Origin: Spirochaetaceae bacterium
Lineage (GTDB): Bacteria; Spirochaetota; Spirochaetia; DSM-2461
DNA: 13,412 bases
Reading direction: 5' to 3'
NCBI GenBank assembly: GCA_016342385.1
Contig: JAEINM010000064.1
Location: forward strand, 1 to 13,412
The position numbers and the translations under genes are program-made. A model generated the notes under the pieces. That model was not told where the DNA came from. It worked only from the letters and a program-made list of their open reading frames with translations, and made no database searches. This document shows, in pieces, positions 6,330 to 13,412 of the stretch (the first letter of the stretch is position 1; the number at the start of each line of letters is the position of its first letter).

Positions 6330-9200
6330 TTATATCTTCCCCAATCCCTTCAGAATCTTTTCGGGACTGAAAGGCCAGCTTCTGATCCAGACTCCCACGG
6401 CATCGTGAATGGCAGAGGCGATAACTGGAGCCGCACCATTTGTACTGATTTCAGAGACGGATTTTCCACCGTAAGGACCAAAAGGATCTTCCGTGAATAC
6501 TAGTTCCGCTCTGAAATCTTCCGGCAGATCTTTGATCATGGGAACATGGTAACTGTCAAAGTCTGTAGTAAGACATTTTCCATTCTCATCGAGGATCATT
6601 TCCTCCCACATCGAATGACCTATTGACTTCAAGACTCCGCCGTAGATCTGACTGAGGGCTATTTCCGGATTTATCGGCGTACCGATATCCTGCAGGGCGT
6701 AGTATTTTTGCAGTTTCACTTTCCCGGTATTCACATTGACAGCTACCTGACAGAAATGAGCTCCGTAGGGGAACGCCGCATCGTCAGTGACATAATGAGC
6801 CCGCCCTATCATCTGTCCCGGCCCCTCTCCGCTTTCACAGTGATGGGCAATTTCCCTGTACGTGAGAGAACCTTTCTTCCCGACAAGGATCCCCGGTTCT
6901 TCTACTTTAAGGGTCTCTTTATTTTCTTCAAGCATTTCCACAGCTACGGTGAGAATTCTATCGAGCAGATCTTCTGTGGCTTTTTTGGCGGCGTTTCCGG
7001 AAAAGTAGGTTCCACTGGAAGCATAGGCGCCTGTATCAAATGGCGTGTTATCTGTATCTCCCGAGAGAATAGAGACGAGATCCATATCCACTTTAAGAAT
7101 TTCGCTGGCCATCTTCACACAGACTGTATCCAGTCCTGTTCCCAGGTCGGCTCCTCCTGAATGCATCATAAAAGTACCATCTGCAAGCATTTTTATATCC
7201 GCATTGGACTGATCCAGGCCGGGAAGCCCCGACCCTTGCTGAATGATGGCAACACCTTTTCCGATTTTCCATTCGGGGTCATCACTTTCAACTTTTCGGC
7301 CCCATTCAATCATCTCAGAACCTCTACTCAAAGCGCCATCAAGACCACAACTTTCGACTCGTGCCGGTGCTCCTTCCCGGCCCTCACCAAGACATCTGAG
7401 AATTTCCAACATAACACCTTCGGAGATTCTGTTCTTTTCAATCAATTCAAGGTGATCCATTCCCAGCTCTTCCGCCAGTTCTGCAATTGCCATCTGAAGA
7501 GCATAGGAACCTTTTGGTGCTCCATAGCCCTGATAAGCTCCTGTTGGAGGGATATTCGTATAATACGTAGTGACATCAAATTTAAAATTGTCGCATAGAA
7601 ACAAGGGGAGAGATTTTGAGCAGGCATTCATGGGAACAGTTAGACAGTGATTACCAAATGGTCCGTTATTGGCCTTAACATTCATATACACTGCTGTTAA
7701 TGTCCCGTCTTTCTTACAGCCAAGCTTCACCCCGATAGACATGGGAAAACGTGTACTGCAGGACTCAAATTCCTCCTGTCTGGTATACTGGCTGAAGACC
7801 GGTTTTCCCGTAGTCCACGTGGCATAGGCGGCTACGTCTTCAAGGAGGATATCCTGTTTTGAACCATATCCTCCACCGACTCTGGCTTTTTTGACATGCA
7901 CCTTATTTTCTCTTATACCGAGCAGAGTAGAAACGATTCGTCTCAAATGCCATGGAACCTGAGTTGATGCATCGATAACAAGTCTGTCATTTTCAATAAA
8001 GGTGTGAACCGTATGCATTTCCATAGGTGTACACTGAATCTGAGAGGTATCATATTCTCGCTCGATAATCACTTCCGCTTCGGCAAGTCCCTTGTCGATG
8101 TCTCCGATTCCGCCTGAAACCGATGCGGCTATATTCTTTCTCGGATTCCCGCCAATGGGAAACTGGTAGACAATAGTCCCCTCTTCGGGATCAGCCCTTT
8201 TATTGATTTCTTCCAGGTCATCAGGAGCAGCGACCACATACTTCTGAAGCCCGCCCTGCACAAGAGGTGCCCCTTCTGCGGCTGCATCTTTCACTGTCAG
8301 AACAGGTTTGAGAACATCGTACTCCACCTTGATTTTCTCTATTGCTTTCAAGGCTGTTTCTTCATCGACAGCCATAACAGCGGCTACCCGGTCACCGACA
8401 TGCCTCACTTTCTTGTTAAACATGCATTTATCATAAGGTGATGGTTCGGGAAATCCCTGACCGGCTGTCGTATAGGGAACCTGCGGTGTATTTTTATAGG
8501 TCATAACCAATTCCACACCATCCATTTTTTCAGCTTCACTTGTGTCGATGGATTTAATCCAGCCATGAGCGTGGGGAGATCGGAGCATTTTAATGATGTA
8601 AGCCTGTGGATCTTTCTTATCCTCTACATAGAGTTTGGCTCCGCGGACCAGCATAGAACCATCAATCTTCCTTCTGGCCGTTCCCACATCCTTTAAATCT
8701 TCTCTGAACTCAGGAGCATATTCTGTTTCATAGTCGGGATCTTTCATCCGTTTTCCGGCTATCTCCACAGCTTTGTAATAGGGTTGGTAGCCATTATCGC
8801 GATTGAGCAGACCTGAAAGAGCATCATTGATTTCTTCTTTTGAAGGGTTTTTCACCCTTTCCAGGAGATCTGTTAGGAGAAGTGCCGCTGCAGGAGAATT
8901 GTAGGCCGACTGTACCAGTCCCATATCCACTAAAGCAGATTGAACAGGAGACATCGTTCTTCCCTGTGATAGAGATTCCACAGTTTTGACTCTTTTCCCA
9001 TCCAGCTGAGCGGCGATAAGTAGTCCCGCATTAACAGGTTTCCCCTCGAGAATAATGGTATCTGAACCGGTATTCCCTCTACTATCATCACTGTTTCTAA
9101 CCGAATTGATCCCCACCTGCTGTAACAATTTCTGTGCTGACAAACCGGCATCGGTTGTGACCGAAACAGTCTTATTATTTAAAATAAATTTAATATTCAT
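6330..9200 (-). CDS. xdhD: XdhD-like molybdenum-binding subunit (selenate reductase/hypoxanthine oxidase-type molybdenum hydroxylase)
   Basis: This 956-residue protein is very similar in motifs and length to E. coli XdhD (also 956), of the xanthine dehydrogenase/aldehyde oxidase superfamily, with a molybdopterin-cytosine-dinucleotide active site. Residues 1-150 keep the two-part [2Fe-2S] fold found in such fusions, but every cluster cysteine is replaced (for example QSAYNSP at 97-103 for QCGYCTP, and LLNRDNGY at 131-138 for NLCRCTGY). The a/b hammerhead domain is at about 175-300. Molybdopterin contacts are VGGGYGSKQD (441-450) and SGGADLGTGLDT (681-692). The base glutamate is E917 in GGKSVSEIS. 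The purine-binding Arg of xanthine dehydrogenase (R880 in the bovine enzyme) is Gln here (YQGYGAPKG, 556-564). GAGG lies 7-8 bases before the ATG, and the gene begins 20 bases after the ygfM stop. Hypoxanthine or another purine is the likely substrate, by homology only. Confidence 0.92.
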   Translation of the reverse strand: MNIKFILNNKTVSVTTDAGLSAQKLLQQVGINSVRNSDDSRGNTGSDTIILEGKPVNAGLLIAAQLDGKRVKTVESLSQGRTMSPVQSALVDMGLVQSAYNSPAAALLLTDLLERVKNPSKEEINDALSGLLNRDNGYQPYYKAVEIAGKRMKDPDYETEYAPEFREDLKDVGTARRKIDGSMLVRGAKLYVEDKKDPQAYIIKMLRSPHAHGWIKSIDTSEAEKMDGVELVMTYKNTPQVPYTTAGQGFPEPSPYDKCMFNKKVRHVGDRVAAVMAVDEETALKAIEKIKVEYDVLKPVLTVKDAAAEGAPLVQGGLQKYVVAAPDDLEEINKRADPEEGTIVYQFPIGGNPRKNIAASVSGGIGDIDKGLAEAEVIIEREYDTSQIQCTPMEMHTVHTFIENDRLVIDASTQVPWHLRRIVSTLLGIRENKVHVKKARVGGGYGSKQDILLEDVAAYATWTTGKPVFSQYTRQEEFESCSTRFPMSIGVKLGCKKDGTLTAVYMNVKANNGPFGNHCLTVPMNACSKSLPLFLCDNFKFDVTTYYTNIPPTGAYQGYGAPKGSYALQMAIAELAEELGMDHLELIEKNRISEGVMLEILRCLGEGREGAPARVESCGLDGALSRGSEMIEWGRKVESDDPEWKIGKGVAIIQQGSGLPGLDQSNADIKMLADGTFMMHSGGADLGTGLDTVCVKMASEILKVDMDLVSILSGDTDNTPFDTGAYASSGTYFSGNAAKKATEDLLDRILTVAVEMLEENKETLKVEEPGILVGKKGSLTYREIAHHCESGEGPGQMIGRAHYVTDDAAFPYGAHFCQVAVNVNTGKVKLQKYYALQDIGTPINPEIALSQIYGGVLKSIGHSMWEEMILDENGKCLTTDFDSYHVPMIKDLPEDFRAELVFTEDPFGPYGGKSVSEISTNGAAPVIASAIHDAVGVWIRSWPFSPEKILKGLGKI

Positions 9201-9220
9201 ATTTTTACCTCAAAATATCT

Positions 9221-10006
9221 TTATCTCATACAACGGCCGACACAGTCGGCAACCAGGACTCCGCTTATGTAATTCAGATAGGTTCCTTTTTCTCTATTCT
9301 CTGTATACTGTACAATCTCATCCATGACAGCGTCCTGCACGGCATCAGCCGATTTCAGTTCACCTTTCAGGAGCATTTCTTCAATGGGCATCAAACGAAC
9401 CGGGGTTTTCGCCACACCTCCTAAGACAAGGACAGCTTTTTCAATGGTCTCTCCCGATTTCCCGATAGAAACAGCCACGGTGACTTCCGGACGACTGTTA
9501 GCTGTCACACGCTGGTCATTTCGATACAGGGTAGATGTTATTTCAGGAAGATAAATATTCAGAATTAATGAATCTTTTCCCTTTTTGACATATTCATCTA
9601 CAGAAAAAATTCCTTCTTCGGCTGTTTCCACTTCAGCTTCCATTGCCATCAGGCCGGCAAGGGTGGTAGACCAGCTTTCAGATGCGGCAATTTCTCCCCC
9701 GATTGTTGAAATGTTACGGATATTCCTATTGGATTCTCCTAGAGCGGAGGTTTTAAGGAATTCGTGAATAAAGGGAGAATCTATTATATTCTGCAGAGTT
9801 TCCATAGATCCGATTTTTATTTTATCTCCCATTTTCCCGATGCCATTCAGTTGAAGATCCTCAAGAGAGATATAAACATCAGCTTTATAGTTTTTGCCGC
9901 CATTATTCAGTTTTGTCCCTCCACCGAGATACAAAGAGTTCTTGTTCTCTTTTTTCATTTTCAGAGCTTCATCAGTACTGGAAGGTTTTAAAAAATCTTT
10001 TATCAT
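9221..10006 (-). CDS. ygfM: YgfM-like FAD-binding subunit of the XdhD-type hydroxylase
   Basis: This 261-residue protein is a stand-alone FAD-binding subunit of the molybdopterin dehydrogenase family, close in length and motifs to E. coli YgfM (about 259), which is encoded beside xdhD. LGGGTKLN (27-34) matches the first FAD pyrophosphate loop ([AG]GGTDL in most relatives). RNISTIGGEIA (97-107) matches the second, with Glu where most family members have Asn (GGN), as in E. coli YgfM. LGGVAKTPVR (195-204) and the C-terminal YLNYISGVLVAD (243-254) are typical of the C-terminal domain. An AGGAG lies about 10 bases before the ATG, 16 bases after the preceding FAD-subunit gene and 20 bases before xdhD. 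It is the probable electron-transfer partner of XdhD, taking electrons to or from NAD(P)H or another carrier; the partner is inferred from the E. coli arrangement. Confidence 0.85.
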   Translation of the reverse strand: MIKDFLKPSSTDEALKMKKENKNSLYLGGGTKLNNGGKNYKADVYISLEDLQLNGIGKMGDKIKIGSMETLQNIIDSPFIHEFLKTSALGESNRNIRNISTIGGEIAASESWSTTLAGLMAMEAEVETAEEGIFSVDEYVKKGKDSLILNIYLPEITSTLYRNDQRVTANSRPEVTVAVSIGKSGETIEKAVLVLGGVAKTPVRLMPIEEMLLKGELKSADAVQDAVMDEIVQYTENREKGTYLNYISGVLVADCVGRCMR

Positions 10007-10022
10007 TTAATTCAATCTCCTG

Positions 10023-10865
10023 TTATTGTCCCAGATCTACTTCAAGAAATTCCCGAAGAAGATTGAGACACACCTGTTTTCTATAGACAGCTGTGGACCG
10101 CTGATCATCAATGGGAACGATAAGAGCAGAATAGTCTTTCAATATGGCATCCGCTCTAGCCTTAAGATCACTGGTTGTAAGTCCTATCAACTTTTTCTCC
10201 AGATTTTTATCCCTGATAATGACAGGCCCCACAGCACCAAAAGCAATGGATAGATCATCAATCCGTCCATTCTTCACTTTTGCCGCAGCAGTAATGGAAC
10301 ATTTGGTGAGCGCATTGGCTGCCCTTGTTCCCACTTTTCTATATTTTTCAATGTTCCACTCTTTAAGAGGAACAATGATTTCCACAAGTATTTCATTTTT
10401 TCGCCGGTCAGTCTTGCCGGGTCCTTTAAAAAACTCATCTGCCTTTATGACCCGCACCCCATCGCGGGATTGAAGCTTAAATGATGCGCCGAGAACATAG
10501 AGTGGTGGGATAGAATCTCCTGCAGGAGAGGCATTACATATATTCCCCCCCATAGTTCCCCTGTTCCTCAGGGCCGGTGCGGCAATAAGAGACACCGCGT
10601 TCTTCAACAGTTGAGGAACCTGTGGGTAATTTTCTATATGCGACAAAGTGGCTGATGCCCCGATAATCAGCTTATCTCCCTCCAGCCTGATCCCCTTCAA
10701 TTCCGGTAGATGAGCGATAAAAACAACATCCCCCGCAAACTTCGGACCACCAGCGGCAGCATTCTGAACCATAAGATCAGTTCCCCCTGCAAAGGGGATC
10801 AATTCTTTCTCGGACATGAGATCGAGAAGTTCATCAAATGTTGCCGGTCTATAACTCACACTCAT
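10023..10865 (-). CDS. xdhB: XdhB-type FAD-binding subunit of xanthine dehydrogenase family enzyme
   Basis: This 280-residue FAD subunit of a three-part molybdenum hydroxylase is close to the usual length of about 290. PFAGGTDLM (24-32) is the first FAD loop and NRGTMGGNICNASPAGDSIP (101-120) is the classical second loop, complete with GGN. The C-terminal FAD domain contains FGAVGP (209-214) and PIDDQRSTAVYRKQV (251-265). The ATG overlaps the stop of the iron-sulfur subunit gene as ATGA (10862-10865), and a very strong GGGGGGAG ribosome-binding site lies in the end of that gene, so translation is probably coupled. With the flanking XdhC- and XdhA-type genes it forms a standard alpha-beta-gamma set. 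It is clearly distinct from the neighbouring YgfM-like paralogue, which lacks the GGN asparagine. Confidence 0.9.
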   Translation of the reverse strand: MSVSYRPATFDELLDLMSEKELIPFAGGTDLMVQNAAAGGPKFAGDVVFIAHLPELKGIRLEGDKLIIGASATLSHIENYPQVPQLLKNAVSLIAAPALRNRGTMGGNICNASPAGDSIPPLYVLGASFKLQSRDGVRVIKADEFFKGPGKTDRRKNEILVEIIVPLKEWNIEKYRKVGTRAANALTKCSITAAAKVKNGRIDDLSIAFGAVGPVIIRDKNLEKKLIGLTTSDLKARADAILKDYSALIVPIDDQRSTAVYRKQVCLNLLREFLEVDLGQ

Positions 10866-11332
10866 AGCTCCCCCCCTTTTACAGCAGCTTCCACCGCATT
10901 TATAATCATATCATATCCGGTACATCGACAGAGATTTCCGGAAAGAGCTATTCTGATCTCCTCAGCAGTGGGGTTTTTGTATTTCCTTAGAATCCACTCG
11001 GCTCCGACCATCATTCCGGGAGTACAGTATCCGCACTGAACGGCACCTTCAGCAGCAAAGGCCTGAATAATTCTTTTCCCGCTTTCACTATCGCGGATTC
11101 CCTCTACGGTTTCTATTGAACTTCCCGCAACAGTTCCCACGGGAATAAGACAGCTGTTGACAATTTCACCATCGAGCAGAACAGAACAAGCTCCGCATTC
11201 ACCCTCTCCGCATCCCTCTTTGACAGAGATCATAGAAAAGTCATCACGGAGTATATCTATAAGCCTTTTCAGAGGATCCACCTGGAGAGAAACGTCTTTT
11301 CCATTCAATATAAAAGGTATTTTCTGTTTCAT
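10862..11332 (-). CDS. xdhC: XdhC-type [2Fe-2S] iron-sulfur subunit
   Basis: This 156-residue iron-sulfur subunit carries both [2Fe-2S] clusters of a molybdenum hydroxylase. All eight ligands are present: C41, C46, C49 and C61 in the plant-ferredoxin-like domain (GCGEGECGACSVLLDG, then NSCL), and C100, C103, C135 and C137 in the helical domain (QCGYCTPG and NLCRCTGY). Its length is normal for the family (about 150-170). Its ATG overlaps the stop of the upstream molybdenum-subunit gene as ATGA (11329-11332), and its own stop overlaps the xdhB start in the same way. It corresponds to E. coli XdhC and should not be confused with the XdhC/CoxI cofactor-insertion protein. It is the only iron-sulfur subunit visible in the operon, so it may have to serve both molybdenum subunits, or a second iron-sulfur partner may be encoded elsewhere. 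Confidence 0.95.
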   Translation of the reverse strand: MKQKIPFILNGKDVSLQVDPLKRLIDILRDDFSMISVKEGCGEGECGACSVLLDGEIVNSCLIPVGTVAGSSIETVEGIRDSESGKRIIQAFAAEGAVQCGYCTPGMMVGAEWILRKYKNPTAEEIRIALSGNLCRCTGYDMIINAVEAAVKGGEL

Positions 11333-13412
11333 TTCAGTTTCTCCATTATCGTTTCAGGAGTCAGAGGGATAGAATTGAACTGAGCTCCCGCTGCCATCTG
11401 TACTGCTTCAAGAAAAGCCGGAGCACCACCATTATGAACTATCTCTCCGGCACCTTTTGCACCGAAAACACCATCATCATAGGGATTTAGTACAAAATCA
11501 TTTTTAATTACCGGTACATCGAGAGAGGTGGGAATAACGTAATCCGCCATAGTTCTCTGCTGAATCCGGCCCTCTTTAATCTCCATCTTTTCCAGATATG
11601 CCCAGCCGAGACTCTGCACGAGTCCTCCCTCAATCTGTCCCTCGACAACGAGACTGTCGATGGGAACCCCCACATCAAAAACATTCCAGGCTCCGACAAT
11701 CTTAACTTCACAGGTCACTTTATCGAATTCCACTTCGACGACATTGACACCCCAGCTGTAAGACGGGTAGGCATCACCCTGCATGGTCGCCTGATCCCAG
11801 GGGATTACATTTTTCGGAGATTCATACTGCTGCCAGACAGTAATCTCCTCACCGTCAACCCACTGTTCTTTTAGTTTCGCAGCGGCTTTACCCACAAGAG
11901 TACCGACAATGACAATAGACCGTGAAGCCACGGTCGGTCCGGAATCGGGAACTATATCCGTGTCGGGCTGAATATAAATAATATCTTCTATGGGAATCTC
12001 TAAAGTATGGGCTGCAATTTTAGAAAAAGTCGTATGCAGCCCCTGTCCCATCTCCACATTGGAAACATAGAATTCGACTCGATTGTCTTTCCGCTTTCTC
12101 ACTTTGACATTGGCATTGATAATCTCTTTCTCTCCGTTCCCTGTAAATGCCCCGCCATGATTAAACAGGGTCAACCCGATTCCCCGGGAACGGCCTGTGC
12201 CGTATTCTGACACTTTGCGGTCATAATCGGACATCCCTTTAGCCCTGGCGATCATCTCATTGAGTTTGACATTCTCATGAATTTCACCATTGGTTATGGT
12301 AACGTCTCCTTTTTTGAGAAAGTAACGTTTTTTATATTCCAGAGTATCGACACCGGCTAGTTCCGCCAGATGAGTCATATGCGACTCTATTGCAAAAATT
12401 GCCTGTGGTGCTCCGAAACCTCTAAAGGCATCGAAGGGGACATGATTGGTCGCAACGACTCTACCACGGCACCGCGTATTGGGAATGCTATACACACCAG
12501 TCGCATGAAATACGGTTCTCTGCAGAACAATACAGGAACAGCTCTCAAAAGCACCGCCATCCAAAATAGAATCGATATCAATGGCTGTAATATTACCCTT
12601 TTTATCGAGTGCTGTGCGAATTCGAATCCGCGAGGGATGACGTTTAACAGAACAGACTATATCTTCCTCTCTTTCAAAGAAGATAGCGATTTTTTTCTTT
12701 AACTTTGTCACTGCAACAGCCAGTGCTGTTGTCAGGATATCGGGGAAATGCTCTTTTCCACCAAAAGCTCCCCCTGTGGGAGCCTGAATAACTCGGACTC
12801 CTTCATCTCCCGTACCGAGAACGGGAGTCACTGCATGACGAACATAAAAAGGGCATTGAAGTGAACCGTGAATATTGACTTTACCATCTTTCCACAGCCC
12901 TACAACACCCTGGGTTTCCATATAGATGTGTTCCTGTATTCCCGTCTCATAGGAGTTTTCATAAATGCGATCGGCTTCCGCAAAAGCCTTGTCGGGATCG
13001 CCTTTTTCCAGATTGTAATCTCCAAAACAGTTATCACTACCGTGAAGGGCTCCCCCTTTTAATGCCAGAGAATCATCAATAGAAAAAACACCGGGAAGAT
13101 CTTCATATTCTACTTCAAAGCCGGATACTATTTCCTCAAGGGTTTTCCTGTCGGGACCGACAACAAGGGCTATAGATTGTCCCTGAAACCGGACCATATC
13201 ATCAGCAAAAACAGGCCAATCAGCATTAATCATATGAATGGCATTTTCACCGGGAACATCATCTTTATCCACTATGTAATAACCGTCAGGAAGAGCTGGT
13301 TTTTTCACTCTGATGATTCTGGCTCTTGATCGGGATGAACGGAAAAATTTTCCGTATAGCACATCACCAAAATCCATATCAGCGATATATTTTGTATATC
13401 CAGCAGTTTTAT
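11329..13412 (-). CDS. xdhA: XdhA-type molybdenum-binding subunit (start lies outside the window)
   Basis: This is the large catalytic subunit of a xanthine dehydrogenase family enzyme. A Met codon at 13377 could be taken as the start, but the frame stays open to the window edge and reads KTAGYTKYIAD before it, which matches the conserved TGxAKYTAD opening of the family. The true start is therefore beyond 13412. Counting from that internal Met, molybdopterin motifs are GGAFGGKE (202-209) and VEMGQGLHT (441-449), and the base glutamate is E645 in GAKGAGE. The two purine-binding residues of bovine xanthine dehydrogenase align with R319 (AFRGFGAPQ, conserved) and Q286 (VLQRTVFH, where bovine has Glu802). 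The Glu-to-Gln change means xanthine itself is not a safe substrate call. The gene overlaps the iron-sulfur subunit gene by 4 bases and is probably translated together with it. Confidence 0.9.
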   Translation of the reverse strand, partial: KTAGYTKYIADMDFGDVLYGKFFRSSRSRARIIRVKKPALPDGYYIVDKDDVPGENAIHMINADWPVFADDMVRFQGQSIALVVGPDRKTLEEIVSGFEVEYEDLPGVFSIDDSLALKGGALHGSDNCFGDYNLEKGDPDKAFAEADRIYENSYETGIQEHIYMETQGVVGLWKDGKVNIHGSLQCPFYVRHAVTPVLGTGDEGVRVIQAPTGGAFGGKEHFPDILTTALAVAVTKLKKKIAIFFEREEDIVCSVKRHPSRIRIRTALDKKGNITAIDIDSILDGGAFESCSCIVLQRTVFHATGVYSIPNTRCRGRVVATNHVPFDAFRGFGAPQAIFAIESHMTHLAELAGVDTLEYKKRYFLKKGDVTITNGEIHENVKLNEMIARAKGMSDYDRKVSEYGTGRSRGIGLTLFNHGGAFTGNGEKEIINANVKVRKRKDNRVEFYVSNVEMGQGLHTTFSKIAAHTLEIPIEDIIYIQPDTDIVPDSGPTVASRSIVIVGTLVGKAAAKLKEQWVDGEEITVWQQYESPKNVIPWDQATMQGDAYPSYSWGVNVVEVEFDKVTCEVKIVGAWNVFDVGVPIDSLVVEGQIEGGLVQSLGWAYLEKMEIKEGRIQQRTMADYVIPTSLDVPVIKNDFVLNPYDDGVFGAKGAGEIVHNGGAPAFLEAVQMAAGAQFNSIPLTPETIMEKLK

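Noticed and set aside
6330..9200. XdhD as a complete enzyme with its own iron-sulfur clusters
   Set aside because: The N-terminal domain has the fold pattern but none of the eight required cysteines.
9221..10865. The two FAD-subunit genes as one frameshifted gene or a recent tandem duplication
   Set aside because: Each is full length with its own start, stop and ribosome-binding site, and their sequences are very different. One matches XdhB and the other YgfM, so they are old paralogues.

Overview
The window is a bacterial chromosome segment of moderate, rather low GC. Every gene I can support is on the minus strand, so the biology reads from right to left. The starts have clear AGGA/GGAG-type ribosome-binding sites, and one good sigma70-like promoter is visible. 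The prolyl-tRNA synthetase is the short archaeal/eukaryotic-like type with a C-terminal zinc module. Together with a stand-alone SNF2 ATPase and an E. coli XdhD/YgfM-like purine hydroxylase, this suggests an anaerobe or facultative anaerobe, most likely a spirochaete or a clostridium-like Firmicute. That assignment is an inference and is not proven by any marker here.

Right to left: (1) 13412-6330 is a tightly packed operon of five molybdenum-hydroxylase subunit genes: an XdhA-type molybdenum subunit whose start lies outside the window, an XdhC-type [2Fe-2S] subunit, an XdhB-type FAD subunit, a YgfM-like FAD subunit and an XdhD-like molybdenum subunit. The first three are joined by ATGA stop/start overlaps. 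The operon therefore encodes two molybdenum subunits and two FAD subunits but only one visible iron-sulfur subunit. XdhD carries a ferredoxin-like N-terminus in which all eight cluster cysteines are gone. In E. coli the xdhD/ygfM genes belong to a purine (hypoxanthine/urate) catabolic region; the same role is inferred here.

(2) 6261-5483 is a REP-associated tyrosine transposase (RAYT) gene with its palindromic repeats. There are three full copies of a 28-base perfect palindrome and two half copies. They flank the gene on both sides, supply its stop codon, and one full palindrome sits in frame inside the gene. (3) 5303-3780 is proS, with a promoter that carries a duplicated 13-base operator-like sequence and a clear intrinsic terminator. 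(4) 3696-523 is a 1057-residue SNF2-family ATPase with a long charged N-terminal tail, beginning only 29 bases after the proS terminator T-run. (5) 522-204 has no gene I can support, but it has a good minus-strand terminator, possible alternative RNA pairing and an inverted repeat just ahead of (6), the first 67 codons of a membrane-anchored protein that runs off the left edge.

I do not see a wholly new system. The points most worth following are the unequal subunit composition of the hydroxylase operon with its cysteine-free ferredoxin relic, the different active-site residues of the two molybdenum subunits, and the palindrome embedded in frame in the transposase.
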